From Streptacidiphilus sp. P02-A3a (GTDB taxonomy: Bacteria; Actinomycetota; Actinomycetes; Streptomycetales; Streptomycetaceae): a stretch of DNA of 64,000 nt. The notes under the pieces were generated by a model. The model saw only the letters and a list, made by a program, of their open reading frames with translations, made no database searches and was not told the origin of the DNA. The stretch is taken from positions 4,969,922 to 5,033,921 of the forward strand of contig NZ_CP048289.1 of the NCBI RefSeq assembly GCF_014084105.1. Reading direction: 5' to 3'. Made by a program: the position numbers and the translations under genes. Position 1 is the first letter of the stretch. Each line of letters opens with the position of its first letter. Positions 22,257 through 30,558 of this stretch are shown in pieces.

Positions 22257-22544
22257 ATGAGCAAGCTCGGATTACCCCCCGACGATGGGGCTGCGAGGGA
22301 AGTCTCGGCCGACTCGCCCGCCGTACCGGTGAGGGCGCCTGCGGTTGGGGAGTTGGCGTACGACAGCAGGCGCGATCGTGCGGGCACGGTCATGGAGGTG
22401 AAGGCGCGCTACGCGTCGCTCCGCCCGCCCGGTGGCGGCCGCGAGTGGACGGTGCCGCCCGGGGAGCTGCACGAGGTGAGACGGGGGGACGAACTGCGCG
22501 CTGCGGTCGCGGAGTTGAACCGGCTCAGCAGGTGGGGGCTATGA
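22257..22544 (+). CDS. Small conserved actinomycete protein (95 aa)
   Basis: Has a compact conserved core GELAYDSRRDRAGTVMEVKA, then LRPPGGGREWTVPPGELHEV. Proteins of this kind are often encoded divergently from XRE/DUF5753 regulators. The fold looks like a small SH3-like beta barrel; function is unknown. ATG follows GGAGGTGG. Its stop overlaps the next start (ATGA). Confidence 0.75.
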   Translation: MSKLGLPPDDGAAREVSADSPAVPVRAPAVGELAYDSRRDRAGTVMEVKARYASLRPPGGGREWTVPPGELHEVRRGDELRAAVAELNRLSRWGL

Positions 22545-22756
22545 GCCGCCGTAAGGACGGCCCCGGGGCGCAGGGGCAGCCGCATGAGGCGTGGTACCCG
22601 CCCGCCGCTCCGGTCCCGGTGGCGGGCTGTCCGGCGTGCGAGTCCTTCATGGAGGAGATCAGGGCCAGGAAGCGCGCGGGGGATCACAGTGCGGCTTCCG
22701 ATTATCGCGTTCTGATGGCCCGTCACATTCGAGTGGAGCACCGCGACTCGCAGTGA
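22541..22756 (+). CDS. Small protein with possible zinc-binding CxxC (71 aa)
   Basis: Contains GCPACESFMEEI followed by histidines (DH in the loop; MARHIRVEHRDS). Cys-x2-Cys with His-x4-His spacing would allow a zinc finger. It is translationally coupled to the 95-aa gene, and the two probably work together with the divergent regulator. Function unknown. Confidence 0.7.
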   Translation: MSRRKDGPGAQGQPHEAWYPPAAPVPVAGCPACESFMEEIRARKRAGDHSAASDYRVLMARHIRVEHRDSQ

Positions 22757-22883
22757 TCTGACGGTCAGTCAAACCTGTTCAGACAAACCCTTTCGCCACC
22801 GGCCGCTCAGCGACGCGGCCGGTGGCCGGACGACGTCAGGGGCGGCCGAGGTGGTCGGCGGCCGAAATGAGAGGGAGCACTTG

Positions 22884-22997
22884 ATGGGTGGGTTACGTGG
22901 GGGTCGCAGTGGCGGCGGGGGCCGAGGGGATGACTGGGTCATGCGTCCGGCGGCCCGGCGGCCGGCCCTGCGTCGTTTCCAGCAGTGGGAGGAATGA
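22884..22997 (+). CDS. Very small basic glycine-rich protein (37 aa)
   Basis: ATG at 22884 follows GAGAGGGAG at good spacing. The product starts MGGLRGGRSGGGGRGDDW and ends RPALRRFQQWEE. Its stop is 4 bp before the next gene's TTG, so translation could be coupled. Strongly cationic with a Gly/Arg-rich half, suggestive of nucleic-acid contact. No homologue is recognised. Confidence 0.45.
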   Translation: MGGLRGGRSGGGGRGDDWVMRPAARRPALRRFQQWEE

Positions 22998-23000
22998 GCG

Positions 23001-23453
23001 TTGTCGTCAGATTCGTCTGTGGCGCACCCGCGTGAGCGTTATGCCGCAGCAGTCCGCCGTGCGTGTGAGGCGCAGGATGTGGAGCTGGTGCGCCGTGCTT
23101 TCGCGGCGGCGTCCATCGAGTTGTTCACGCTGCGGTCGCTACTGTCGGCCGACGATGAACTGATCCTGGGTCAGCTTCTGGCGCGGAGGTACGAGGCGGG
23201 CGCGAGCCTGCTGGTCCTCGGTGCTGAGGTCGGCCGGTCCACGCAGTATGTGGCAAAGGTTCTGCGGCGGTCGGGGGTGGTGATCCGGCCCGCGTTTCGT
23301 CCGCCGGGATCGGGGCAGCGCGTGGACCTGGTGGAGCTGCGCCGCCTGTACGAGGCCGGGGCGTCGGTGAGTGGATTGGCGGCCCGAATCGGTTTTTGCC
23401 GGGAGGCCACCAGGAAGTTCCTGAAGGCGTCCGGAGCCCAACTGCGCGGGTAG
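23001..23453 (+). CDS. Helix-turn-helix domain protein with two HTH motifs
   Basis: A 150-residue protein. The first HTH is around YEAGASLLVLGAEVGRSTQY, the second around YEAGASVSGLAARIGFCREA, both resolvase/Mor-like with the same YEAGAS lead-in, indicating internal duplication. TTG at 23001 is taken as start with GGGAGG upstream; the ATG at 22994 is out of frame. Small paired HTH proteins like this occur on conjugative elements and in actinomycete accessory regions. Confidence 0.7.
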   Translation: MSSDSSVAHPRERYAAAVRRACEAQDVELVRRAFAAASIELFTLRSLLSADDELILGQLLARRYEAGASLLVLGAEVGRSTQYVAKVLRRSGVVIRPAFRPPGSGQRVDLVELRRLYEAGASVSGLAARIGFCREATRKFLKASGAQLRG

Positions 23454-23507
23454 TTCCACGTGCCGTGAGGCAGCGGCTTTCAAGCACGACGGAGGAGGAG
23501 GGTACCC

Positions 23508-23798
23508 ATGCCGCAGAATGAGTTGATCTTGCTGGAGCGTGTGATCGCTGCGTGGCAGGCGTCGGAGCGCGGGCGGCTCTTCGACTGCGAGAGGGTGTCA
23601 TCGGCTGCCCTCGCCGAGGCTGCTCATACGGCCCTGGGGTTCATCCGGGTGGAGAGGGTGGTGCCGGACGTCCGCTCGATGGAGACCGCCTCCGCCGTAG
23701 ACATGTTGGGAGGTCTGCTGACGGAGATGTGGGTGCTCGGCTTCCGAGTGGGGTGGGGACACGGGGTGGACCAGGAAGGGACCGAGCGGCTGATCTGA
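23508..23798 (+). CDS. Hypothetical protein (96 aa)
   Basis: A soluble, helical protein (LILLERVIAAWQASERGRLF, SMETASAVDMLGGLLTEMWV). GGAGGAGGAG lies just before the ATG, one of the strongest ribosome binding sites in the window. It follows the HTH gene by 54 bp and is probably co-transcribed. No family recognised. Confidence 0.65.
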   Translation: MPQNELILLERVIAAWQASERGRLFDCERVSSAALAEAAHTALGFIRVERVVPDVRSMETASAVDMLGGLLTEMWVLGFRVGWGHGVDQEGTERLI

Positions 23799-24156
23799 CG
23801 GTCTGCTGCCTTTGGTCCTGGCCGTGCCCGTTGGGTGGCTGGGGTCTTTGGCATGCCTTGGTGCGGGTGGGTCATCGGCGACTGACGACGACAGGTTCCT
23901 CAGACGACAGTTTCCTCATCCGGCTACCAGCGCCGGGCGGGGCGTGCTGCTCTCGGCGGGAGCGGCCCGGTCCCGGGTGCGGATCCTATGAGCGCGGGTA
24001 ACAGCATGAACGCCTGCCTGGTCGGCGCCGGGCGGCCCGCGCATGCTTCGGGGCAGTAGCTGCCGTGCCACCGCCCGCGGCCCCGCCCCGCGGTGGTGCC
24101 CGTTCGACAAGGACCTCCATGCCTGCCCCCGCCCCGTGCGCCACCGGCGTCCCGCG
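23799..24156 (+). promoter_or_regulatory. Leader region of the ABC transporter operon
   Basis: Contains a tandem 16-mer, GACGACAGGTTCCTCA (23887-23902) and GACGACAGTTTCCTCA (23903-23918), probably an operator. Two mini-frames follow: 23988-24059 (23 aa, MSAGNSMNACLVGAGRPAHA...) and 24119-24160 (13 aa, MPAPAPCATGVPR). The second has AAGGACC before it and its stop overlaps the permease ATG, so it may act as a coupling leader peptide. Confidence 0.4.
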
Positions 24157-25101
24157 ATGAGACGGTTCCTGCTGCGGCGGCTGCTGCTCGCCGTGCCCAC
24201 CTTGTTCGGCGTGACGGTGGTGGTCTTCGCCACCGTGGCGCTGGTGCCCGGCGACCCGGTCGGCGCGTTCCTGGGGCCCGGCGCGCCGCCCGCGGCCCGT
24301 CGGGAGCTGGCCGCGCGGCTGGGCCTGGACCGGCCGCTGCCGGTGCGCTACGCGTCCTGGCTGTGGCACGCGCTCCACGGCGACCTGGGCACCTCGATCT
24401 CCGCGCAGCGCCCGGTACTGGGCCTGCTGGCCCCCGCCTTCGGCCAGACGCTGCTGCTGGCCGGCGCCGCGTTCGCGCTGGTACTGGCCGGCGGGGTCCT
24501 GGTGGGCGGCCTCGGCGCGATCCGGCCCGGCGGCCCGGGCGGACGGCTGTCCGGCGCGCTCAGCACCCTGTTCGTCTCCGCCCCGCAGTACTGCGTCTCG
24601 CTGCTGCTGATCGCGGTGTTCGCGGTGCACTGGCAGTGGCTCCCGGCCGGCGGCACCCACGACCCCTTCGGCGACGGCGGCACCGGCGACCTGCTGCGCC
24701 ACCTGGTGCTGCCCGCCGTCGCGGCGGCACTGGTGCCACTGGGCCTGACCGCCCGGGTCCTGCGCGCCGCCCTGGCCACCGTACTGGGCGGGGAACTCGC
24801 CGACAGCCTGCGCGCCCGCGGCCTGAGCCGGAGCGCGGTCCTGCGGCACTGCCTGCACAACGCCTCCCCCGCGCTGCTGACCATCGGCGGCCTGCAACTG
24901 GCCTACCTGCTGGAAGGCGTGGTGTTCGTGGAGACCCTGTTCTCCTGGCCCGGCGTCGGCCAACTCCTCTACACCGCCCTGTCGGCCCGCGACCTGCCGG
25001 TCATCGAGGGCGGCGTGCTGGTCGCCGCCGTGGGCTTCGTCGGCGTCAACATCGCGGTGGACACCGCGCACGCGCTGGTCGACCCGCGAGTGCGGGGCTG
25101 A
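24157..25101 (+). CDS. ABC transporter permease, DppB type
   Basis: A 314-residue inner-membrane permease. It begins RRFLLRRLLLAVPTLFGVTV, typical of DppB/OppB, with about six membrane segments, the GDPVGAFLGPGAPPAA loop, and an EAA-like coupling segment (ELADSLRARGLSRSAVLRHC). First gene of a five-gene peptide/nickel-type import system that ends with a monooxygenase gene. Confidence 0.9.
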   Translation: MRRFLLRRLLLAVPTLFGVTVVVFATVALVPGDPVGAFLGPGAPPAARRELAARLGLDRPLPVRYASWLWHALHGDLGTSISAQRPVLGLLAPAFGQTLLLAGAAFALVLAGGVLVGGLGAIRPGGPGGRLSGALSTLFVSAPQYCVSLLLIAVFAVHWQWLPAGGTHDPFGDGGTGDLLRHLVLPAVAAALVPLGLTARVLRAALATVLGGELADSLRARGLSRSAVLRHCLHNASPALLTIGGLQLAYLLEGVVFVETLFSWPGVGQLLYTALSARDLPVIEGGVLVAAVGFVGVNIAVDTAHALVDPRVRG

Positions 25102-25103
25102 CC

Positions 25104-25958
25104 GTGGCGCAGCGCGTACGTGCGTGGAAGGGCCGCGACGCGGGCCTGGCGGTCCCGCTGGCCCTGGCCGTGCTGCTGGTGCTGCTGGCCCTGGCCGCGC
25201 CACTGGTGGCCCCGTGCAGCCCCACTGCCGGCCTGCTCCAGGACCGGCTGCTGTCCCCCGGCAGCCCCGGGCACCTGCTGGGCACCGACGGCCAGGGCCG
25301 CGACCTCCTCAGCAGGCTGATCTGGGCGGCCCGCCCCTCCCTGGTGGGCGGCTTCGCCCCGGTGGCCGTCGCGGGCGTGCTGGGCAGCGCGCTGGGCATC
25401 ACCGCCGGGCTGGGCGGGCGCGTGGTCGAGCAGGCACTGCTGCGCGCCCTGGACGTGCTCTACGCCTTCCCCGGGATCCTGCTGGCCATGGCCGTCGCCA
25501 GCGTGCTGGACAGCGGCCTGGGCGCGGTGGTCCTCTCGCTGTCGGTGGTGCTCACCCCCTCGGTCGCCCGGGTGGTCTTCACCGAGGTCCGGGCGATCCG
25601 CGGCGCCGCCTACCTGGAGGCGGCCAAGGTCAGCGGCGCCGGACCGGCCACCATCGCCCTGCGGCAGGTCGCCCCGGTGGTCGCACCGGTGGTCCTGGTC
25701 TACTGCTCGTCGCTGATCGGACTGTCCATCGTGTACGCGGCCGGGCTGTCCTTCCTGGGCCTGGGCGTCGCACCACCGACCGCCGAATGGGGCGCGATGC
25801 TGGACGAACTGCGCCCGACGCTGCTCAGCCACCCGGCGGTGGCGGTCATGCCCGCACTGGCGATCCTCGCCGTCTCGGTGGTCTTCAACACCCTGGGCGA
25901 GGCCCTGCGCCGCCGCCTGGGCGCCGCCGACCAGCCACGGACGCAGGCCAACCGATGA
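25104..25958 (+). CDS. ABC transporter permease, DppC type
   Basis: A 284-residue permease. The HLLGTDGQGRDLLSRLIWAA motif is diagnostic for DppC/OppC-type subunits, and the EAA loop reads YLEAAKVSGAGPATIALRQV. GTG at 25104 is two bases past the upstream stop. The stop overlaps the ATG of the ATPase gene. Confidence 0.9.
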   Translation: MAQRVRAWKGRDAGLAVPLALAVLLVLLALAAPLVAPCSPTAGLLQDRLLSPGSPGHLLGTDGQGRDLLSRLIWAARPSLVGGFAPVAVAGVLGSALGITAGLGGRVVEQALLRALDVLYAFPGILLAMAVASVLDSGLGAVVLSLSVVLTPSVARVVFTEVRAIRGAAYLEAAKVSGAGPATIALRQVAPVVAPVVLVYCSSLIGLSIVYAAGLSFLGLGVAPPTAEWGAMLDELRPTLLSHPAVAVMPALAILAVSVVFNTLGEALRRRLGAADQPRTQANR

Positions 25959-26824
25959 CCACCCCCGCCCCGGCCGCCCCCGACCCGGCCGCCCCCGACC
26001 CGGCTGTTCCCGACCCGGCTGTTCCCGACCCGGCTGTTCCGGTCTTGGCTGTCGAGCGGTTGACGGTCACCCACCGGCACCGCGACGGGCACACCACCGC
26101 CGTGGACCAGGTCTGCTTCGCGCTGCCGCCCGGCGACGCGCTGGTGCTGCTGGGGGCCTCGGGCAGCGGCAAGACCACCGTCGCCCGCGCCGTGCTCGGC
26201 CTGCCCGCCCGCAACGCCGAGACCACCGGCCGGATCGAGCTGCGCGGTACCGACCTGCGGGCCCTGGACGAGCGGGCGCTGTCGCGCGTGCGCGGTCGGC
26301 GCATCGGCTACGTGCCGCAGGACCCGACCGGCTCACTGGACCCGCTGCGCAGGGTCGGCGCGCAGCTCGCCGAGGTGCTGCGCCGCCACCAGCGGGCCAC
26401 CGGCCGCCGGGCGGCCCGCGCCGCGGTCCCGGACCTGCTGGAGTCCGTCGGGATCGACGACCCGCGGCGGGTCGCCGACAGCTTCCCGCACCAGCTGTCG
26501 GGTGGTCAGCGCCAGCGCGCCGCGATCGCGCTGGCGGTGTGCTGCGAGCCGGAACTGCTGATCGCGGACGAGCCCACCACCGCCCTGGACGCGCTGGTGC
26601 GCGCCCAGGTGCTGGACCTGTTCGCCCGCCTGCGCGCGGAACGCGGCATCGCCCTGCTGCTGGTCACCCACGACCTGGCGGTGGCCCGGCGCACCGGCGG
26701 CCAGGTCGCGGTGATGCGGGCCGGGCGGATCGTGGAGAGCGGGCCAGCCGCCCGGGTCCTGACCCACCCCGCCCACCGGTTCACCGCCGAACTGGTCGGC
26801 GCGCACCCCGGAGCCGACCAATGA
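25955..26824 (+). CDS. ABC transporter ATP-binding protein, DppD type
   Basis: A 289-residue ATPase. Walker A GASGSGKTT, Q-loop YVPQDPTGSLDPL, signature LSGGQRQR, Walker B LLIADEPTTALD, switch His in VTHDLAVA. The N-terminal ~30 residues are an unusual PDPAVPDPAVPDPAVP repeat encoded by 15-bp tandem units (25980-26040). Four-base overlaps join it to both neighbours. Confidence 0.92.
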   Translation: MTTPAPAAPDPAAPDPAVPDPAVPDPAVPVLAVERLTVTHRHRDGHTTAVDQVCFALPPGDALVLLGASGSGKTTVARAVLGLPARNAETTGRIELRGTDLRALDERALSRVRGRRIGYVPQDPTGSLDPLRRVGAQLAEVLRRHQRATGRRAARAAVPDLLESVGIDDPRRVADSFPHQLSGGQRQRAAIALAVCCEPELLIADEPTTALDALVRAQVLDLFARLRAERGIALLLVTHDLAVARRTGGQVAVMRAGRIVESGPAARVLTHPAHRFTAELVGAHPGADQ

Positions 26825-27822
26825 CCCCACCCCAACCACCCGCACCCCAACCCACACCCCAACCGGCCGCACCACTGTCGCCCGGGCCGCAACCGGCCGC
26901 ACCACTGTCGGCCGGGCCGCAACCGGCCGCACCGCTGTCGGCCGGGCCGCTGCTGGTGCTGGACGCCGTCAGCAAGCGCTTCACCACCGGCCGCACCGCC
27001 CACACCGCCGTGGACGGCGTCACCCTGGCCGTGCCCCGGGCCCGCGTCCTGGGACTGGTCGGCGAGTCCGGGTCGGGCAAGTCCACACTGGCCCGGCTCG
27101 CCCTGGGCCTGATCGCCCCGGACAACGGCACGGTCCGCTTCGAGGGCCACGACCCGCACCGGCTGCGCGGCCGCGCGGCCCGACCGGTCCGCGCCCGGCT
27201 GCAGTTCGTGCCGCAGAACCCGGGCGGCTCGCTCAACCCGGCACTGCGGGCCGGGTCCGCGGTCGCGCTGGCGCTGGCGGCGCTGGGCGTGCCGCGCGCC
27301 GCGCGCGCCGAGCGCACGGCCGCGCTGTTCCAGCGGGTCGCCCTGGACCCGGCCCTGGCCCGCCGCTACCCGCGCGAGCTCTCCGGCGGGCAACTGCAAC
27401 GCGTCGCCATCGCCCGCGCCCTGGCCACCGGCCCGGACCTGATCGTCCTGGACGAGCCGACCTCGGCCCTGGACCGCACCGCGCAGAGCCGGGTACTGGA
27501 CCTGCTGGCACAGCTGCGGCAGGACGACGGCGTCGCCTACCTGCTCATCTCGCACGACCTGGCCGCCGTGCGCCACCTCGCCGACCAGGTCAGCGTGCTG
27601 CGCCACGGCCAGGTGGTCGAACAGGGCCCCACCGACCGGCTGTGGCAGGACCCGCGCCACCCCTACACCCGGGCCCTGCTGGACGCCACCACCACCGCCA
27701 CCACCACCGCCCGTGTCCCTGCCCGTGTCCTTCGACCGTCCGCGACCGCGCCGCCAGCGACCGCCGCGACCGCCCCGCCCCCGACCGGTCCGACCGCCCC
27801 CGGTCCGACCGCGCACCACTGA
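26821..27822 (+). CDS. ABC transporter ATP-binding protein, DppF type
   Basis: A 333-residue ATPase with [31 protein letters not shown] and [12 protein letters not shown]. The N-terminus is a Pro/Gln/Ala repeat ([20 protein letters not shown], 24-bp DNA units at ~26860-26950). A Thr/Pro-rich low-complexity tail of ~50 residues follows [10 protein letters not shown]. Both ATPases of this operon carry such repeats, which is unusual. Confidence 0.92.
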   Translation: MTPPQPPAPQPTPQPAAPLSPGPQPAAPLSAGPQPAAPLSAGPLLVLDAVSKRFTTGRTAHTAVDGVTLAVPRARVLGLVGESGSGKSTLARLALGLIAPDNGTVRFEGHDPHRLRGRAARPVRARLQFVPQNPGGSLNPALRAGSAVALALAALGVPRAARAERTAALFQRVALDPALARRYPRELSGGQLQRVAIARALATGPDLIVLDEPTSALDRTAQSRVLDLLAQLRQDDGVAYLLISHDLAAVRHLADQVSVLRHGQVVEQGPTDRLWQDPRHPYTRALLDATTTATTTARVPARVLRPSATAPPATAATAPPPTGPTAPGPTAHH

Positions 27823-27836
27823 CCCGAGGAACCGCC

Positions 27837-29483
27837 ATGACCAGCCCGACCGCCCCCGCCGCCGCGCCGCGCCGCGCCCGCTCCACAGCGGGACTGCTCG
27901 CCGCCGCCCTGGTCCTGCTCCCGAGCGCCGCCGGATGCAGTTCCTCCGGCTCCCCCGCGACCGGCACCGCCCACGGCGCCCACGGCGCCGACCGCGGCGG
28001 GACGCTGGTCATCGGCGCGACCGGGACCCTGCCCGACCCGGACACCATCCTCGGCGGCGCGGGCTACGAGGGCACCGCGCTGGTCAGCTTCCAGATCTAC
28101 GAAGGCCTCACCCGCTACGACCTCAGCCAGGGCAATACGCCCGCACCGGTCACCAGCGCCCTCGCCAGCTCCTGGACCGTCGCCCCCGACCACCGCACCT
28201 GGACCTTCACCCTGCGCAAGGGCGTCACCTTCCAGGACGGCACCGCCTTCGACGCCGCCGCGGTCGTCTTCAACCTGGACCGCTACCTCAAGAAGGGCAG
28301 CCCCTACTACACCGCCGCCCTGGGTGCCGCGGCCCAGGAGTACGCCGGGGACATCACCTCCTACCGCGCCCCGGACCCCGACCACGTGGTCCTGGTCACC
28401 AAGGCGCCCAACGGCCACTTCACCGACGACCTGACCCACCTGCTGATAGCCAGCCCCACCGCCGTGCGCCGCTACGGCGACTCGGGCTTCGCCCAGCACC
28501 CGGTCGGCACCGGCCCGTTCAGCTTCGCCTCGCAGACCCCCGGCCAGCAGATCGACCTGGTCGCCAACCCGCACTACTGGCGCGGGGCCCCCAAACTCGA
28601 CAAGCTCGTCGTCCAGGCCCTGCCGGACCCGGCGGCCCGCACCGCCGCCCTGCTCTCCGGCGGCGCCAACATGATCGACTACCCCGACCCGGACGACATC
28701 GCCCGCCTGCGGTCCGACGGCGCGCAGATCGACACCAACAGCTACGACCACATCTGGTACTGGATCCTGGACCAGTCCAAGGCCCCCTGGAACAACGTGC
28801 TGGTGCGGCAGGCCGCCAACGACGCCATCAACCGGTCCGCCATCGCCGAGGACCTGCTGCACGGCACCGCCGGACCCGCCTACCAGGCCGCCCCCAAGGG
28901 CACCTTCGCCTACGACCCGGCCGGGAACCTCTACTCCTACGACCCGGCCAAGGCCCGGCAACTACTGGCCCGCGCCGGCCTCGCCCACGGCTTCACCACC
29001 ACCGTCACCGTCCCCACCGCCGGATCCGGCAACCTGCTGCCGGTCCCCATCTCCGAAGCCATCCAGCAGGACCTCGCCGCGGTCGGCATCACCGTCAAGA
29101 TCCGCACCACCGACTGGTCCACCCTGCTCAGCGACGAGGCCAAGGGCCAGGTCGCACTCGGCTCCGACGCCCTGGCGCAGTCCACCACCTTGTTCCAGTC
29201 CGAATCACTGCTCCCGCTGTTCCTCGGCACCGGCAGCCCCTTTTGGACCGGCCACTACTCCGACCCGGCCGTCGACCGGCTGTTCGCCGCCGCATCCTCC
29301 TGCCTGGACCAGAACACCCGCCAACAGGACTACACCCAGGCCCTGGACCAGGTCACCAAGGACGCCCCCTGGCTGTTCGTGGTCAACGACCGCGACGCGC
29401 GGGCCCTGTCACCCAAGGTCCACGGCTTCGTCGAACCCCAGTCCTGGTTCGTCGACCTCACCAACGTCTGGGTATCCGCATAA
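27837..29483 (+). CDS. ABC transporter substrate-binding lipoprotein (SBP_bac_5)
   Basis: A 548-residue family-5 solute-binding protein. Signal peptide with lipobox LLPSAAGC, then the SBP_bac_5 signature region ALASSWTVAPDHRTWTFTLR and KGVTFQDGTAF. Such proteins bind oligopeptides, nickel chelates, opines or glutathione; specificity is not readable here. ATG follows CGAGGA, 14 bp after the ATPase stop. Confidence 0.92.
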   Translation: MTSPTAPAAAPRRARSTAGLLAAALVLLPSAAGCSSSGSPATGTAHGAHGADRGGTLVIGATGTLPDPDTILGGAGYEGTALVSFQIYEGLTRYDLSQGNTPAPVTSALASSWTVAPDHRTWTFTLRKGVTFQDGTAFDAAAVVFNLDRYLKKGSPYYTAALGAAAQEYAGDITSYRAPDPDHVVLVTKAPNGHFTDDLTHLLIASPTAVRRYGDSGFAQHPVGTGPFSFASQTPGQQIDLVANPHYWRGAPKLDKLVVQALPDPAARTAALLSGGANMIDYPDPDDIARLRSDGAQIDTNSYDHIWYWILDQSKAPWNNVLVRQAANDAINRSAIAEDLLHGTAGPAYQAAPKGTFAYDPAGNLYSYDPAKARQLLARAGLAHGFTTTVTVPTAGSGNLLPVPISEAIQQDLAAVGITVKIRTTDWSTLLSDEAKGQVALGSDALAQSTTLFQSESLLPLFLGTGSPFWTGHYSDPAVDRLFAAASSCLDQNTRQQDYTQALDQVTKDAPWLFVVNDRDARALSPKVHGFVEPQSWFVDLTNVWVSA

Positions 29484-29543
29484 CCCGCCACCCCCCACCA
29501 GCACCAGCACCGGCACCGGCACTTCCGAGAGAACGGCCACGCG

Positions 29544-30551
29544 ATGACGCACCCGCACCACCCCCAGCCACCCAGGTGGGGAATCACCCTGCCGCTCGCG
29601 GGCCTGCCCCTGGACCGGCACCGCTTCCTGGTCGAGCGGCTGCCCGACCTCGGCTACAGCGACGTGTGGAGCGCCGAGGGCGGCGGCACCGACGCCTTCA
29701 CCCCGCTGGCCGCCACCGCCGCCTGGTCCCCGACCCTGCGCATCGGCACCGGCATCGTCCCGGTCCACACCCGAGGACCGGCGGTACTCGCCCAGACCGC
29801 CGCCACCTTGGCCCAACTCGCCCCCGGACGCCTGCTGCTGGGCATCGGCGCCTCGGTCCCCGCCCATGTCACCGACATCAACGGAATCCCCTTCGACGAA
29901 CCCTTCAAACGCACCCGCGACGTCCTGCGGTTCCTCACCCGCGCCCTGCGCGGCGAACACGTCAGCGGAGACTTCGACACCTTCTCCATCCGCGGCTACC
30001 AACTACCGCACCCGCCCGCCGAACCGGTCAAGGTGATCCTCGGCGCGCTGCGCCCGGGCATGCTGCGCCTGGGCTTCACCGAAGGCGACGGCGCGATCAC
30101 CAACCTCCTGTTCCCCGAGGACGTCCCCACCGTGCTGGACGCCGTCGGACCGCAACCACCGGGCAAGGAACTGGTGGTCAAGGTCTTCGTCTGCCCCACC
30201 CAGGACACCGCCTACGCCCAGCGGGCCACCCGCCCCTTCCTCGCCTGGATCCTGAACCGCGAGCCCTACCGCAAGTTCCACGCCTGGCTGGGCCACGGCG
30301 ACCTGCTGCACGAGGCACACCGGCGCTGGGACGCGGGCGACATCGAGGGCGCGCAACAGGCCCTGCCCGACGAGGTCGTCGACAAGCTGTTCGTCAGCGG
30401 CTCGCCCGAGCACTGCCGGGAACGGATCGGGCACTACCACCGCCCCGGCGTCACCACCGTCCAGCTCTACGTCTGCCTGCCACCCAAGGTACTGGCCGAC
30501 CCGGCCCGACTGCTCGACACCCTGGCCAGACTCGGCCCCAACCCCACCTGA
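29544..30551 (+). CDS. LLM-class flavin-dependent monooxygenase
   Basis: A 335-residue bacterial luciferase-like protein. GITLPLAGLPLDRHRFLVER starts the TIM barrel, LRIGTGIVPVHTRGPAVLAQ and LAPGRLLLGIGASVPAHV are family signatures for FMN/F420 binding. It closes the transporter operon (60 bp gap), so it probably oxidises or reduces the imported compound. It converges on the MFS gene with 7 bp between stops. Confidence 0.88.
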   Translation: MTHPHHPQPPRWGITLPLAGLPLDRHRFLVERLPDLGYSDVWSAEGGGTDAFTPLAATAAWSPTLRIGTGIVPVHTRGPAVLAQTAATLAQLAPGRLLLGIGASVPAHVTDINGIPFDEPFKRTRDVLRFLTRALRGEHVSGDFDTFSIRGYQLPHPPAEPVKVILGALRPGMLRLGFTEGDGAITNLLFPEDVPTVLDAVGPQPPGKELVVKVFVCPTQDTAYAQRATRPFLAWILNREPYRKFHAWLGHGDLLHEAHRRWDAGDIEGAQQALPDEVVDKLFVSGSPEHCRERIGHYHRPGVTTVQLYVCLPPKVLADPARLLDTLARLGPNPT

Positions 30552-30558
30552 CCCCCCG

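Noticed and set aside
22121..22756. A 211-codon frame that would extend the 71-aa zinc-type protein upstream
   Set aside because: It overlaps the 95-aa gene out of frame; the short gene has ATGA coupling and a coherent composition only from 22541.
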